From positions 33,042-97,041 of the forward strand of contig JABSQP010000007.1 of the NCBI GenBank assembly GCA_013215815.1: a stretch of 64,000 bases of DNA. Direction: 5' to 3'. Below are positions 1-10,616 of the stretch, piece by piece (the stretch's first letter is position 1; each line of letters begins with the position of its first letter). Below the pieces are notes generated by a model. It worked only from the letters and a program-made list of their open reading frames with translations, made no database searches and was not told the origin of the DNA. The DNA comes from Alphaproteobacteria bacterium (GTDB lineage Bacteria; Pseudomonadota; Alphaproteobacteria; Micavibrionales; Micavibrionaceae). Made by a program: the position numbers and the translations under genes.

Positions 1-1299
1 AAAGGGCTGTAAATCTTTCCTTTGTAAAAAGGTATTTGAAAAGTACTTACCAAACCCGTCAGGCGTAAAGTTAAGTCCTTTATAGGTTACAGGAGCGTCT
101 GGACTGAGCGTTACTGCCACACGCGTACTCAGGCGATCGGCATACCCCTCTCCTTTTTCTATGGCAGCAAGATCATCCATTGTATGTTCCATACGCGCCT
201 TGAGAGTTTTGTCTTCAATTGCGCGTTCAAGCCACACTTGCAACTCACCGCTATCCACCAGCTTTGCGGTCAAGTTTGGGTTAATATTTAAATTTTTAGC
301 AAGCAGCTCAGGACGTGTATACTTCTTATCGTCATACGTAATAGGACGATTTGCTTTAATACGCTTTGGTGATTGCTTAGGACTTAATCGTCGACCATCC
401 ATCCATGCCTGCACCTCATCCAAAGTCCAGCGCTGCGATTTATCGTCATACAAAAGCCCACGCAAAAGCTCTAAAACAGCGCCGCTAAAACGCTCTTTAC
501 CTATAAGAGTTGTATAACTTCCTTTTTCAATTTTTTGCGTAACAATTTCTTCATCGCTCAGCCCTTCAAGAGGGTCTTCATTACGCATCATAACGGCCAA
601 AGACACACCAAAAGCATATAAATCATCCACATTGGTTCCCGGGCCACGCCCCAACGGATCAGCCATCGCCCGTTCAATAGGTTCGTATAAAGCAGGTAAT
701 TGACTAGACGGAGGAGCGGTTAAACACTCACCCAGGCGAATTTTATCTTTTGAGGCACTGCCACCATCATACATGTTTCCTGGCCACACTTCCCCATGCA
801 CAAGATCCTTATCACGCATATCCAGAAGCAAGTTAATCATTGGTTTAATAACGTTACCCATCACCAACTCAGGCTTCCAGCCCAAAGCTATAGATTTACC
901 TTCACGTGGAACGAGAGGTTGCCCGAGAGTATTTTCGTAAACGAAGCAGTATCGCTCTACACCCTCATCCCAAACAGTTTTGCCTGTAGCGACGAGGCGT
1001 GCAAGGTTCGGATTAATAATACTCGCATACTTATTACTTGAAGAAATACGGGGTGTAAGGCTTTTTTCACATACCAATGCAAAGAGATTGGCTCCAACTT
1101 TTTGTGAGCCCACAGCTTGATATGCTTTCACATCCCCTTTATCCAAATGTGGCATCCGCCCCAATGGCTTAATAACGACATCTTTATTAAAGCGAACACC
1201 GTCCTCGTTATTGAGCGAAAAACCACTATCCGTAGCTTTAGGCTCATCACTACTTGGCGTCTCTTTAATTTTTTCAGCAGCGTTATTCATAACATTCAT
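1..1299 (-). CDS. Protein kinase-like (probable pseudokinase) protein, C-terminus cut by window edge
   Basis: A minus-strand reading frame runs uninterrupted from an ATG at 1299 (second ATG at 1290) off the left edge, giving 433 visible codons. Residues about 60-305 follow the protein kinase plan: a beta3-like lysine in ALVCEK (about 79), a catalytic-loop equivalent HGEVWPGN (168-175), an alphaF-like stretch VDDLYAFGVSL (224-234) and a terminal QRWTLDEVQAWM (289-300). The HRD aspartate is Glu, the catalytic-loop Lys is Trp, and no DFG is seen (RLGE at 188-191). This points to a pseudokinase or a much-altered kinase. Residues after about 310 form a second region I do not recognise. There is no signal peptide, so it is probably cytosolic at least at the N-terminus. 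No clear Shine-Dalgarno favours either start. Confidence 0.7.
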   Translation of the reverse strand, partial: MNVMNNAAEKIKETPSSDEPKATDSGFSLNNEDGVRFNKDVVIKPLGRMPHLDKGDVKAYQAVGSQKVGANLFALVCEKSLTPRISSSNKYASIINPNLARLVATGKTVWDEGVERYCFVYENTLGQPLVPREGKSIALGWKPELVMGNVIKPMINLLLDMRDKDLVHGEVWPGNMYDGGSASKDKIRLGECLTAPPSSQLPALYEPIERAMADPLGRGPGTNVDDLYAFGVSLAVMMRNEDPLEGLSDEEIVTQKIEKGSYTTLIGKERFSGAVLELLRGLLYDDKSQRWTLDEVQAWMDGRRLSPKQSPKRIKANRPITYDDKKYTRPELLAKNLNINPNLTAKLVDSGELQVWLERAIEDKTLKARMEHTMDDLAAIEKGEGYADRLSTRVAVTLSPDAPVTYKGLNFTPDGFGKYFSNTFLQRKDLQPF

Positions 1300-1388
1300 T
1301 ATAACAGAGTACAGGCAGGGATTACCGAGAAGAACTCTCAGTATAAAAACATAGTAACTCTATTGTATCGTTGAATGAAACGAAAGTA

Positions 1389-1410
1389 AATCGGCGTAAC
1401 GGCGCCGATT
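1389..1410 (-). terminator. Hairpin after purA, probable terminator
   Basis: A perfect 8-bp stem (AATCGGCG / CGCCGATT) with a 6-base loop lies 8 bases past the purA stop. The bases that follow on the minus strand are only partly T-rich, so termination may be weak or the hairpin may protect the 3' end. Confidence 0.5.
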
Positions 1411-1417
1411 TCAGGCT

Positions 1418-2710
1418 CTAATCAAGGAACAGGTCCTGCATTAAAATTGTATCATCACGCTCAGGGCTTGTTGATAGAAGAGCAACAGGTGCCTCAATCA
1501 ATTCCTCAATGTGTTTTACGTACTTCACAGCTGCCGCCGGTAAGTCACCGTAAGAGCGGGCTCCGTATGTTGTTTCTTGCCAACCCGGCATTGTCTCATA
1601 AATTGGTTTCGCATTCGCTTGCTTAATCATAGACGAAGGCAAATAATCATAACGCTCACCGTCGATTTCATACGCTACACAGATTTTAAGCTCATCAAAA
1701 CCATCCAAAACATCAAGCTTTGTCAAAGCGATACCGCTAATACCGCCTGTTTTAACTGCTTGGCGTACAAGCGTCGCATCAAACCAACCACATCGGCGCT
1801 TACGTCCTGTTGTTGTACCAAATTCATGACCGCGTGTACCGAGCTGTTCACCCACGTCATTTTCTTGCTCTGTTGGGAAAGGACCGCTACCAACACGTGT
1901 CGTGTAGGCCTTCGTAATACCCAAAACATAATCTACCATACTTGGCCCGACACCCGCACCGGCAGCTGCTGCCCCTGCAACAGTGTTTGATGATGTCACG
2001 AACGGATATGTTCCATGATCAACATCGAGGAAATGGCCTTGCGCACCTTCAAATAAGATCTTCTTACCTGCTTTGTGCACCTCATCTAAACGCTTCCAAG
2101 CAACACCTGAATAGCTGAGTATTTGATCAGAAACGCTCATGAGTTCATCATAAAGTGTTTCAACTTTAACTTCGTCTGCGCCCCACCCTTTTAGAAGAAG
2201 ATTGTGGTGATCCAGCATCTTCTCCAGCTTTTCTTTCAGCACATCATTGCTTTCTAGATCGCAAACACGAATACCACGGCGCGCTACTTTATCTTCATAC
2301 GCCAACCCGATGCCACGACCAGTTGTACCAATTTTTCCTTTACCGCGCGCTGCTTCCATCGCCTGATCCATGATCGAATGAACAGATAAAATCAAACTCG
2401 CGTTTTCTGCCAGAACAAGGTTGTCAGGATTAATATCAAGTCCTTGCTCTTTTACGGTATTGATTTCTTTCAAAAGTGCATGAGGGTCAACAACAACACC
2501 GTTACCAATAACTGAAAGCTTTCCCGGACGGACGATTCCAGATGGAAGCAAGTGAAGCTTATACGTCACGCCATCAATAACGAGCGTATGACCAGCATTA
2601 TGCCCCCCTTGAAAACGAACAACAACTTCCGCTTCACTAGAGAGAACATCAACGATCTTCCCTTTTCCTTCATCTCCCCACTGAGAACCAATAACCGCTA
2701 CATTTGCCAT
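1418..2710 (-). CDS. purA: Adenylosuccinate synthetase
   Basis: PurA joins IMP and aspartate using GTP to make adenylosuccinate, the first committed step from IMP to AMP, in the cytosol. The 430-residue length is normal for bacteria. The N-terminal loop [11 protein letters not shown] carries the catalytic Asp13, and His41 sits in GGHNAGH, both as known for the family. [12 protein letters not shown] and [12 protein letters not shown] are further conserved blocks. It lies 13 bases downstream of hisZ on the same strand, so the two are probably cotranscribed. Nothing in the protein looks altered. Confidence 0.98.
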   Translation of the reverse strand: MANVAVIGSQWGDEGKGKIVDVLSSEAEVVVRFQGGHNAGHTLVIDGVTYKLHLLPSGIVRPGKLSVIGNGVVVDPHALLKEINTVKEQGLDINPDNLVLAENASLILSVHSIMDQAMEAARGKGKIGTTGRGIGLAYEDKVARRGIRVCDLESNDVLKEKLEKMLDHHNLLLKGWGADEVKVETLYDELMSVSDQILSYSGVAWKRLDEVHKAGKKILFEGAQGHFLDVDHGTYPFVTSSNTVAGAAAAGAGVGPSMVDYVLGITKAYTTRVGSGPFPTEQENDVGEQLGTRGHEFGTTTGRKRRCGWFDATLVRQAVKTGGISGIALTKLDVLDGFDELKICVAYEIDGERYDYLPSSMIKQANAKPIYETMPGWQETTYGARSYGDLPAAAVKYVKHIEELIEAPVALLSTSPERDDTILMQDLFLD

Positions 2711-2723
2711 GATAAATCCCTTT

Positions 2724-3797
2724 TTATGACCGTATGACCTTTAAACCTTTATCCTGCATTTCTTTAATGTCATCCCACGATGCATTCTCAGAAACAACCT
2801 GATATTCTTTTGTAGACTGAAATACTACGCCTTGCATGATACTATCCATATACAATGTAAAACCGCTAGCTTGCTCAACAGCCCCTGATGCGTGTTGCAA
2901 CTGGTATCGACCACCACGCCCAAGCTCTCCACGTATATTTTTTGAAAAGATTGTAAAACCGACACCCTTTTTATATTCAAAGCCGCGACGTTCAATCAAA
3001 TCAACAGTGATACCAATATCAGTTAAACCGTAAGCTTCAAGAGCCTTTGTCAGCTCTTCGTACACAACTTTTAAATGCTTCACGTTTTCTTTTGCTTCTG
3101 CTGGAAGCTTTATTTTAGATACTGTTCTAATCGCGTCATCGGCGACACCAGAAGCATCAAGCAGCTCAACCAGAGCCTTAGCTTTTTTATTTTCTGCCAA
3201 ACCATCGCGATCACGTTTTTTAAGAAGCGTGTTGAGTTGTTCACGCTCTTCACCATCCAGCTTCTCTTTATCAAACAATGCATCGACAATGCTTGGAATT
3301 GTAAGATCTACCGATAGGTTTTTTACGCCACAGCCACTCAGTGCTTTTAACGCAACCAGCATAATCTCAACATCATCTTTGGTTGCATCACCACCAATCA
3401 ACTCACAACCAACCTGGCAGAACTGACGCGCAGGACGCAGTTGTGATGATTTCACCCGCAAGATATCAGCCGCATAGGAAAGACGAAGAGGACGTTTTTC
3501 ATCAGCAAGTCGTGATCCTGCAATACGTGCGATTTGCGCTGTTGTGTCAGCACGCACACCGAGCATCCGGCCAGATACAGGATCCATCATTCGAAATGTT
3601 TGTGCGCTCAATGTTTCACCTGGTCCAGACCCCAGCAAACATTCTTCAAATTCAACTAAAGGTGGCTTTACCCGCTCATACCCAAAGCTTGAAAAAACGC
3701 TCATACATTGATTGATAATGTTCGCCTCACCCTCTCCTTGCGGCGCAAGCAGGTCAGTCAGCCCATTCGGGAGCAGCGAGGGGTGTAAATCACTCAT
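2724..3797 (-). CDS. hisZ: ATP phosphoribosyltransferase regulatory subunit
   Basis: HisZ is a catalytically inactive relative of histidyl-tRNA synthetase that pairs with the short form of HisG to run and feedback-regulate the first step of histidine synthesis. At 357 residues it has the class II synthetase-like core: [12 protein letters not shown] near residue 110 corresponds to motif 2, and GRGGRYQ near 290 to the region before motif 3. The C-terminal anticodon-binding domain of true HisRS is absent. The HisZ-PurA neighbourhood is common in alphaproteobacteria. The predicted partner, a short HisG, is not in this window. HisRS is the main alternative, but length and missing domain argue for HisZ. 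Confidence 0.9.
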   Translation of the reverse strand: MSDLHPSLLPNGLTDLLAPQGEGEANIINQCMSVFSSFGYERVKPPLVEFEECLLGSGPGETLSAQTFRMMDPVSGRMLGVRADTTAQIARIAGSRLADEKRPLRLSYAADILRVKSSQLRPARQFCQVGCELIGGDATKDDVEIMLVALKALSGCGVKNLSVDLTIPSIVDALFDKEKLDGEEREQLNTLLKKRDRDGLAENKKAKALVELLDASGVADDAIRTVSKIKLPAEAKENVKHLKVVYEELTKALEAYGLTDIGITVDLIERRGFEYKKGVGFTIFSKNIRGELGRGGRYQLQHASGAVEQASGFTLYMDSIMQGVVFQSTKEYQVVSENASWDDIKEMQDKGLKVIRS

Positions 3798-3862
3798 TTA
3801 TTACTGATTTTATCTGTTTAATTCGGCCACACTCTGGCTTATCTGGCGTTCATAATCAAGCT

Positions 3863-5215
3863 TTATGCGACTTTTTGTACAGCCTCACAAACATGGTTAA
3901 CTGCCGCATTAACTTTTGACATATCCTGTCCTTCTGCCATCACGCGGATAAGAGGCTCTGTCCCTGAGGCGCGCACCAATAGACGCCCATCTCCCATAAG
4001 GTCAGCTTCAGCTTTCGATATAGCATCTTTCACTTCAACCGTATCGAGCGGAGCACCTTGCTTATAGCTAACATTTTTCAATACCTGCGGATACGGGTCA
4101 AAGACGTGGCAAACCTCACTTACCTTTTTGCCAGCCTCCTTCACAGCCGCTAAAACCTGAAGCGCTGCAAGCAAACCATCGCCCGTTGTGCCAAAATCGC
4201 TTAAAACAATATGACCAGACTGCTCACCACCAAGATTAAAGTCACCTTCACGCATACGCTCAACCACATAGCGATCACCAACAGCCGTGCGCTCTAAATT
4301 AATACCCTGTGTTTCTAAAAACTTCTCAAGACCAAGATTTGACATGACAGTCGCAACAACGGTGCTGTTTTTAAGGAAGCCCTGTGACTGCTTCATCAGA
4401 GCCAAAAGCCCCATCAATTGATCACCATCAACACGTTGCCCTTTTTCATCAACAATAATAACGCGATCCGCATCACCATCGAGCGCTATACCAATATCAG
4501 CTCCCTCTTCAACAACCTTCTCCTGCAAGCTTTCCGTCGCCGTCGCGCCTACACCATCATTAATGTTACGGCCATTTGGTTTATCACCAACCTTTACGAC
4601 ATCCGCTTCCAGTTCCCAAAGAACCTGAGGAGCAACCTTGTAAGCCGCACCATTGGCACAGTCGATGACAACCTTCATACCTTCTAGTGTTTGACCTTTT
4701 GGAAAACTACGTTTGATGTACTCAACATAGCGACCTGATGCATCATCAAGCTGAGTTGCCTTTCCAATTTTATCAGGACTTGGTAATTGCGCTTCTAAAT
4801 CATCATCCATAGCAGCTTCAATCGCCATCTCTATCTCATCAGAGAGCTTATAGCCATCAGCGCCAAAAAGCTTGATCCCATTATCCTGATACGGATTATG
4901 CGACGCAGAAATCATCACACCGATATCAGCGCGCAGCGTACTTGTTAGCCGCGCCACAGCAGGCGTTGGAATTGGACCAGTGCGGATCACATCCATGCCC
5001 ATCGCGACAAAGCCGGATGCCATTGCTTGCTCCAACATATAGCCAGACAGGCGGGTATCTTTACCGATAACAACACGGTTCATAGGCTTCCCTTCTGAAC
5101 GCTCCCGCAGGACAAGTGATGTCGCCATGGCAACCTTCAAAGCCATACCCGCTGTCATCGGCGATTTATTAGCCGTTCCGCGAATTCCATCAGTACCGAA
5201 ATATTTTCTACTCAT
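3863..5215 (-). CDS. glmM: Phosphoglucosamine mutase
   Basis: GlmM converts glucosamine-6-phosphate to glucosamine-1-phosphate for UDP-GlcNAc, feeding peptidoglycan and LPS. The 450-residue protein has the phosphoserine loop MISASHNP (Ser105 just before HNP is the expected phospho-acceptor), the metal-binding DGDADR (about 243-248) and a C-terminal phosphate-binding [11 protein letters not shown]. The N-terminus GTDGIRG is typical of GlmM rather than general phosphoglucomutases. It follows ftsH by 9 bases on the same strand, a gene order shared with many proteobacteria, so cotranscription with ftsH is likely. Confidence 0.97.
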   Translation of the reverse strand: MSRKYFGTDGIRGTANKSPMTAGMALKVAMATSLVLRERSEGKPMNRVVIGKDTRLSGYMLEQAMASGFVAMGMDVIRTGPIPTPAVARLTSTLRADIGVMISASHNPYQDNGIKLFGADGYKLSDEIEMAIEAAMDDDLEAQLPSPDKIGKATQLDDASGRYVEYIKRSFPKGQTLEGMKVVIDCANGAAYKVAPQVLWELEADVVKVGDKPNGRNINDGVGATATESLQEKVVEEGADIGIALDGDADRVIIVDEKGQRVDGDQLMGLLALMKQSQGFLKNSTVVATVMSNLGLEKFLETQGINLERTAVGDRYVVERMREGDFNLGGEQSGHIVLSDFGTTGDGLLAALQVLAAVKEAGKKVSEVCHVFDPYPQVLKNVSYKQGAPLDTVEVKDAISKAEADLMGDGRLLVRASGTEPLIRVMAEGQDMSKVNAAVNHVCEAVQKVA

Positions 5216-5224
5216 AGATAAGCC

Positions 5225-7141
5225 TTAAGCTTCTTGCGTTTCACCAGCAATACTACCGCCAGACGGGACCGATGATTTTGGTCCTGTATCTGTTGGCTCA
5301 TCGTCTGCATCATCGCGAATAATTGCTTTACCAGCGAGAAGATCTTTAATTTCATCGCCACTGAGCAATTCATATTCAAGAAGTGCCTTTGCTAACGTGT
5401 GAAGCTCCTCAATGTTATCTTTCAGAAGTTTTTCCGCGCGTTTGTATGCCGTTTCAACAATCAACTTAATCTCTGAGTCGACAAGAGACGCTGTATCATC
5501 AGACATGTTTTTACTTTGCGCCACAGAATGACCAAGGAAAACCTCCTCCTGATCACCGCTGTAACGAAGCGGTCCAAGCTTATCCGACATTCCCCACTCC
5601 GTTACCATACGGCGCGCAGTGTCCGTTGCCATTTGAATATCACTAGAGGCACCAGTCGTAACGTACTCTTCACCAAAGATCATTTCTTCGGCAATACGTC
5701 CGCCCATCGCAACAGAGAGATCAGCCTTTAACTTCGCACGCGACATTGAAATACGATCACCTTCAGGTAAACGCATCACGAGACCCAGTGCGCGGCCACG
5801 CGGAATAATCGTTGCTTTGTGAATTGGATCAGATTCCTTTTCATGAAGAGCAACAATAGCGTGACCAGCTTCATGATAAGCCGTCAGCTTTTTCTCTTCT
5901 TCAGTCATGACCATGGATTTACGCTCAGATCCCATCATGATTTTATCTTTCGCGCCTTCGAAATCATCCATTGTGACAGTACGCTTGTTACGGCGTGCCG
6001 CCAATAAAGCGGCTTCGTTCACAAGGTTCGCTAGGTCTGCGCCAGAGAACCCTGGTGTACCGCGTGCAAGAACGGATGCCTCAACGTTATTACCCAAAGG
6101 CACTTTCTTCATGTGAACCTTCAAGATCTTTTCACGGCCCTTTACATCAGGCAATGGCACAACGACCTGACGATCAAAGCGACCGGGGCGCAATAACGCA
6201 GGATCGAGAACATCAGGACGGTTTGTAGCAGCAATCAATATCACGCCTTCATTGGCTTCAAAACCATCCATCTCAACAAGAAGTTGGTTCAACGTTTGCT
6301 CACGTTCGTCGTTACCACCGCCAAGTCCTGCTCCACGATGACGTCCAACAGCATCAATCTCATCGATAAAGATAATACATGGCGCATTTTTCTTGGCCTG
6401 TTCAAACATGTCACGAACACGGCTCGCACCAACACCAACAAACATCTCAACAAAATCAGAGCCTGAAATTGTAAAGAACGGCACATTTGCTTCACCAGCA
6501 ACTGCGCGCGCTGTCAAAGTTTTACCAGTCCCTGGAGGTCCAACCAGAAGCGCCCCCTTAGGAATCTTACCACCTAAGCGTTGAAATTTTTGCGGATCTT
6601 TAAGAAACTCAACAACTTCTTGAAGCTCAACCTTCGCTTCATCGATACCAGCGACATCATCAAACGTCACGCGGCCATGCTTTTCAGTCAGAAGGCGCGC
6701 ACGTGACTTACCAAAACCCATTGCGCCGCCACCGCCTTTGCCTTGCATCTGGCGCATAAAGAAAATCCAAACACCAATAAGAAGAAGCATGGGGAACCAC
6801 GATAGGAGGATTGATAGAGCACTAATCTGCTCAGGATCTTCCTTTTCAGCTTTGATCCGCACTGTTGTACCATCTAGACGCTCAACAACATTTTCACCTG
6901 CAGGCACCATAACGCGGAACTTTTCATCACCGCTTGTATAATGGCCAATAACCTCTTGGCCTTTAATCACAACATCAGCAACACGACCATTTTGCGCATC
7001 TGCCATAAAATCACTGTACGCAATCTCAGTAGATGGGGCCCCCAATTGAGCCATCTGACTACTTTGCATGAAGTTGATCAAAACAACTAAAAGAAGACCA
7101 ACACCAACCCAGAAGAAAACATTCCGTCCTAAATTATTCAC
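5225..7141 (-). CDS. ftsH: ATP-dependent zinc metalloprotease FtsH
   Basis: FtsH is the inner-membrane AAA+ protease that removes misassembled membrane proteins and short-lived regulators such as RpoH and LpxC. Two membrane helices (about 8-25 and 106-130) flank a small periplasmic domain. The AAA module shows Walker A GPPGTGKT (about 200), Walker [10 protein letters not shown] and the second region of homology [20 protein letters not shown]. The M41 protease zinc motif HEAGH is at 423-427. At 638 residues it is full length. It is preceded by a 154-base gap holding a possible heat-shock promoter and followed closely by glmM. Confidence 0.98.
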   Translation of the reverse strand: MNNLGRNVFFWVGVGLLLVVLINFMQSSQMAQLGAPSTEIAYSDFMADAQNGRVADVVIKGQEVIGHYTSGDEKFRVMVPAGENVVERLDGTTVRIKAEKEDPEQISALSILLSWFPMLLLIGVWIFFMRQMQGKGGGGAMGFGKSRARLLTEKHGRVTFDDVAGIDEAKVELQEVVEFLKDPQKFQRLGGKIPKGALLVGPPGTGKTLTARAVAGEANVPFFTISGSDFVEMFVGVGASRVRDMFEQAKKNAPCIIFIDEIDAVGRHRGAGLGGGNDEREQTLNQLLVEMDGFEANEGVILIAATNRPDVLDPALLRPGRFDRQVVVPLPDVKGREKILKVHMKKVPLGNNVEASVLARGTPGFSGADLANLVNEAALLAARRNKRTVTMDDFEGAKDKIMMGSERKSMVMTEEEKKLTAYHEAGHAIVALHEKESDPIHKATIIPRGRALGLVMRLPEGDRISMSRAKLKADLSVAMGGRIAEEMIFGEEYVTTGASSDIQMATDTARRMVTEWGMSDKLGPLRYSGDQEEVFLGHSVAQSKNMSDDTASLVDSEIKLIVETAYKRAEKLLKDNIEELHTLAKALLEYELLSGDEIKDLLAGKAIIRDDADDEPTDTGPKSSVPSGGSIAGETQEA

Positions 7142-7205
7142 GTTCTTAAATCCTTATACCTCAGACACGTACATACTCGCCTGATAATGAAAATTGTTAC
7201 ACCTG

Positions 7206-7234
7206 AAACTATAGCTTTTTCCGCAAAAATCAAG
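7206..7234 (-). promoter_or_regulatory. Possible RpoH-type promoter upstream of ftsH
   Basis: On the minus strand a CTTG element (7231-7234) lies 16 bases before CTATAGTTT (about 7206-7214). Alphaproteobacterial heat-shock promoters are usually CTTG followed after 16-18 bases by CYTATNT; the match here is partial. ftsH is a known heat-shock gene in many bacteria, which is why the site was considered. Confidence 0.3.
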
Positions 7235-7295
7235 GATTTCCAGCGGAAATAAGCGCAAAAACCAAAGAGCATTAAATGCAATGAAGTTGGCCTTT

Positions 7296-7907
7296 TTAGG
7301 GCAACAAAAGACCATCATCAGCAAGTTTTGCCGGTTGAGGCGCAGATTGAGATTTTTTAACTGCTCTGGATGGCCTTTTATATTGATATACCACCGTTAA
7401 AACAGGCCTCATCCTGCCAACAGACTGAAGGGAAACATCTACGAATGTATCTTTTGCAACCCAGCGCATAGAGGCTTTCATATGCTTCATCATCACAGCA
7501 ATTCCCCAATCATCCGGATAGTTTTTGTGTTTTTCATCAGCCCATACAAAGTCTTCAGATAAAGGAACGCCCCAACGCTCGCTCAAACTATGATTTACTT
7601 TCATCAATAAACGGATCCAATCTTGAGGGTCGGTATAATGCTGATGGATATCAATACGAACCCTATTGAGCTGACCCTGAACAAATTGATATCCAATGGT
7701 GCTCTCTCTACCGAAAATTTCATCAGAGTAAAAAGCATTATCCCCTTCTGATTTAAGGAACTTTCCACTTTCAAATTGGGAAACATCCTGAGGGGATACA
7801 CCCCATACAAACCCACGAACAACTGAGTCCTTATTATAGAGCCCGCCAAGTGCAAAAGCTGTAGAAGAGTGTATTACAAACAAAATAATTAAAAATACGA
7901 GACGCAA
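7296..7907 (-). CDS. Exported protein of unknown function
   Basis: This 203-residue protein starts with a hydrophobic signal peptide (about residues 1-20, ending STAFA-LGG), so it is probably periplasmic. The start is a TTG at 7907 with an AAGGA about 10 bases upstream that overlaps the end of tilS, suggesting translational coupling. The mature part is mixed alpha/beta in character with many aromatic residues and a Lys/Arg/Pro-rich tail. I do not recognise a family. It lies between tilS and ftsH. Confidence 0.75.
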   Translation of the reverse strand: MRLVFLIILFVIHSSTAFALGGLYNKDSVVRGFVWGVSPQDVSQFESGKFLKSEGDNAFYSDEIFGRESTIGYQFVQGQLNRVRIDIHQHYTDPQDWIRLLMKVNHSLSERWGVPLSEDFVWADEKHKNYPDDWGIAVMMKHMKASMRWVAKDTFVDVSLQSVGRMRPVLTVVYQYKRPSRAVKKSQSAPQPAKLADDGLLLP

Positions 7908-7913
7908 TATATT

Positions 7914-8900
7914 CTATTCCTTTTCAACTGTAAGAGTTTTATCGCGCGTTGAATAACTAAATAAGCAATGCCCTAACGATCTCTTCTTCATGTCCTGCTT
8001 TTGATTATATGCCGATACCAAAGTTTCGTGCAAATCTTCTACTTTCTCGAGCCTTGTCGCATATTCCTGCTCGGGCTGAAGCTTTTCCATTGCCGCTTTT
8101 AGTACGCGTAAACTAATTTCCTCTGGCCAATGCTGAAACAAGTCGTCTTTGATAGAAATCCGTTGTTCCGTTTCATTAAGACAACAATCACTATAAGCTT
8201 TCTCACTCATAACATTAAGCGCATCACCAGCACGCCCTATACGAGACGATAACTTGGAAAGTCTCTGAGGGGTTAAGCCTTCCTGACCAAGAACACCCTG
8301 AATAGCCCTCAAACGCGGTCGCAAAAACTCATCATTCTCATTACTAGGATCTGTAGCAAATGGGACATTGTGTTCATTACAATAAGCCAAAATGCTAACC
8401 TTTGGTAAACTCAAAAATGGACGGGCAATAAACACACCACTTTTCTGACTAAGCATGCCCATAGCCGACAAACCATCGATGCCACTGCCTTTTGCCAAAC
8501 GAATAAGAAACGTCTCTGCTTGATCATCTTGATGATGAGCAACGAACAACGCCGCCAGTCCATTATCTAAGCAGTAATCTGTCATCAACTGATACCTTGC
8601 GTCTCTTGCCGCAGCCATAACACCAGTATCAGGCTTATCCCCTACCCACTCTAATTCTACAAACTTTATATTTGAAGAACCTTCAGTCCAGCGCCTTACC
8701 AGTCCAACTTCCTGAGACGCCTCTTCACGTAAACCATGATTGACTGTAATAATATGAAAGTTTTTATCACTATAATCACTCACTAATGCGTGAGCCAAAG
8801 CCATACTGTCTGGACCGCCAGATACAGCAATGGCTAATTCTTTTTTCGTGCCGATATCAGGATAACGACAGAAAAACTGCTCTAGCGCTTCATTAATCAT
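7914..8900 (-). CDS. tilS: tRNA(Ile)-lysidine synthase
   Basis: TilS attaches lysine to C34 of the tRNA-Ile that reads AUA, using ATP. The N-type ATP pyrophosphatase loop SGGPDSM is at residues 27-33, and VNHGLR (about 53-58) and ADQAETFLIRLAKGSG-like blocks (HHQDDQAETFLIRL near 122) are diagnostic. At 328 residues it is shorter than the E. coli enzyme; the C-terminal recognition domain is reduced, as in many alphaproteobacteria. It sits between cpoB and the exported protein on the same strand, the usual alphaproteobacterial order around tol-pal and ftsH. Confidence 0.95.
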   Translation of the reverse strand: MINEALEQFFCRYPDIGTKKELAIAVSGGPDSMALAHALVSDYSDKNFHIITVNHGLREEASQEVGLVRRWTEGSSNIKFVELEWVGDKPDTGVMAAARDARYQLMTDYCLDNGLAALFVAHHQDDQAETFLIRLAKGSGIDGLSAMGMLSQKSGVFIARPFLSLPKVSILAYCNEHNVPFATDPSNENDEFLRPRLRAIQGVLGQEGLTPQRLSKLSSRIGRAGDALNVMSEKAYSDCCLNETEQRISIKDDLFQHWPEEISLRVLKAAMEKLQPEQEYATRLEKVEDLHETLVSAYNQKQDMKKRSLGHCLFSYSTRDKTLTVEKE

Positions 8901-8948
8901 AGAGTTATCTAATAGGATATTGTGATATACCGCAACGAAATAGAGCGT

Positions 8949-9914
8949 TTACTGACAAGCGAGGCGTTCTCGTTCTTGTTCACCGCGACGTAGAACTGGT
9001 CCAGAACCATCAGCATGCTTCAAAGGAAGCTGGGCCAAAGCAACGCAAGCATCATCTTTCTTTCCCATACCGGCAAGAGACAAACCTAGCTTCAGGAGGT
9101 TATCTGGAGCTTTTGAACTATCTGGATAAGAACGATACCCTTCCGCAAAAGTTTTAGCGGCTTGATCAAACTGGCCACGCACATAGTAAGTCTCACCAAG
9201 CCAATATTTTGTATTCGACGCCAAAGAGTGATCCTTGTAGTTACTTAAAAACCCTTCAAACCCTTTTTGCGCAGCAGCGTAATTTTCCGCCTTTAAATCA
9301 GCAAAAGCTTGTTCATATTGCTGCGTCGGTTCTTTTGCGCCACCCAACGTCGTGTCAGTAGTTACTATCTGATTAGCACCAGCATCTTCTTTTGCTTTTG
9401 GTGTCGCAATATTCATCCCCATCGATGGCTTGTTATCCAAAACACTCACACCAGGGTTCATCGCTCTAACAGCAGTTTTAGGTGTCGCAAATTGCGCCGT
9501 CTTATCCTGTACTACGCTTGCCTGAGAAGCTTGATCAAAACGCTCTAGTTTTCGTTTTAACTGATCAATCTCATAACGCTGCTCTTCTAGCTTCCCGGTC
9601 AAATCCCGAATTTGTGTTTCAAGCTCTTGCATGCGCACCTCACCATTAGGCACCGAACCTGCTGTAGAAGGCGTATTATAAACGGGAGGAACGCGTGATG
9701 TTGCAGAAGCAGGAGGCATTTCTCCGCGATAAACAGCACGGTTTAGCGTATCAAGCTCATTTTCCAGTCGGTTCAAACGATTAAGAACATCATTTGATTG
9801 AGCATAAGCAACCGGCGTAAACACCAACGTTGACAGGGCCAACATAGAGGAAAGGCACAAAGTCTTTAAACCTCGTGCCCCCTTATTTTTTTTTACATTC
9901 GACGTTGCTGCCAT
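8949..9914 (-). CDS. cpoB: Periplasmic Tol-Pal-associated TPR protein CpoB (YbgF)
   Basis: CpoB coordinates outer-membrane constriction with septal peptidoglycan synthesis together with Tol-Pal. The 321-residue protein has a signal peptide (hydrophobic about 18-35, cleavage near AYA-QS), an N-terminal coiled coil (about 42-70 and 90-130) and C-terminal TPRs (about 200-315) that include ADLKAENYAAAQKGFEGFL and YWLGETYYVRGQFDQAAKTF. This coiled-coil plus TPR plan is typical of the family. It follows pal by 20 bases on the same strand and is probably cotranscribed. A basic stretch before the hydrophobic segment makes the N-region long but still export-competent. Confidence 0.93.
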   Translation of the reverse strand: MAATSNVKKNKGARGLKTLCLSSMLALSTLVFTPVAYAQSNDVLNRLNRLENELDTLNRAVYRGEMPPASATSRVPPVYNTPSTAGSVPNGEVRMQELETQIRDLTGKLEEQRYEIDQLKRKLERFDQASQASVVQDKTAQFATPKTAVRAMNPGVSVLDNKPSMGMNIATPKAKEDAGANQIVTTDTTLGGAKEPTQQYEQAFADLKAENYAAAQKGFEGFLSNYKDHSLASNTKYWLGETYYVRGQFDQAAKTFAEGYRSYPDSSKAPDNLLKLGLSLAGMGKKDDACVALAQLPLKHADGSGPVLRRGEQERERLACQ

Positions 9915-9934
9915 ACGACCGCTTTCTTTTCAAA

Positions 9935-10471
9935 TTATTGAATGGCTGTCACTGAACGTCTGTTCTGTGCCCAACTTGATGCATCGTTACCAACAGCAGC
10001 AGGCTGCTCTTTACCATAGCTGATTGTTGTTAAACGGCGCGGATCAACACCCATAGAGATTAGGTAATTCTTTACAGAGTTCGCACGACGCTCACCTAGA
10101 GCCAGGTTATATTCGCGTGTACCACGCTCATCAGCATGACCTTCAACTGTAATGTTTAGGCCTGGGTATGTGTTCAACCAACGTGCTTGCGCATCTAGCG
10201 TAACACGAGCTTCTCCACCAACACTGTGGCTATCTGTTTCAAAGAATACTTTATCACCAGCGTTTACGATGAAATCTTCAACGCTACCAGGGATTGTTGT
10301 ACCATCAACACCAGCTACACTTGAACCATCGTAGATTTCAGTACCATTAACACCATAAGCTCCATCTTGACCAAGAACAGCGCCTTCGGAGTCGCCTAAG
10401 TCTTTATCTGTGCTGGAACAGGCCGTAACAGAAACACTCAGCAACAAGATCATGAATAAACGGACGAACAT
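9935..10471 (-). CDS. pal: Peptidoglycan-associated lipoprotein Pal
   Basis: Pal is an outer-membrane lipoprotein that binds peptidoglycan and works with TolB in outer-membrane constriction. The 178-residue precursor has a lipoprotein signal with lipobox VTAC (Cys18) and a C-terminal OmpA-like domain with VEGHADERGTREYNLALG and RRLTTISYGKEQP, which hold the diaminopimelate-binding residues. A strong AAGGAG precedes the ATG. tolB, tolA, tolR and tolQ, usually directly upstream, are not in this window; a SirB1-type gene is there instead. Confidence 0.97.
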   Translation of the reverse strand: MFVRLFMILLLSVSVTACSSTDKDLGDSEGAVLGQDGAYGVNGTEIYDGSSVAGVDGTTIPGSVEDFIVNAGDKVFFETDSHSVGGEARVTLDAQARWLNTYPGLNITVEGHADERGTREYNLALGERRANSVKNYLISMGVDPRRLTTISYGKEQPAAVGNDASSWAQNRRSVTAIQ

Positions 10472-10507
10472 TAGATAACTCCTTAAAAAGAAAATTGCTT
10501 ATATATT

Positions 10508-10536
10508 AATTTACGAATCAATAAATCCTAATTCAA
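10508..10536 (-). promoter_or_regulatory. Candidate sigma-70 promoter for pal-cpoB
   Basis: On the minus strand TTGAAT (10531-10536) is followed after 17 bases by TAAATT (10508-10513), about 37 bases before the pal start codon. It lies in the 145-base gap behind the upstream gene, consistent with a separate promoter for pal-cpoB. Confidence 0.45.
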
Positions 10537-10616
10537 AGTTTTAAAACCATAAGCAACGAAGAACAAGGCACTTCATAATAATACCTTCGCCTGTCCACAT
10601 TTTTGCCATGACTGGA

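Noticed and set aside
161..1374. Three plus-strand frames at the left edge
   Set aside because: They are shadows of the uninterrupted minus-strand kinase-like frame that runs off the edge.
1577..1990. Plus-strand frame opposite purA
   Set aside because: Shadow of a highly conserved gene, low-complexity product.
10472..10616. tRNA or other RNA gene in gaps longer than 100 bases
   Set aside because: No cloverleaf or conserved T-loop (GGTTCRANNCC) found in this or the other gaps (16194-16464, 53390-53480, 55521-55789, 59528-59777).
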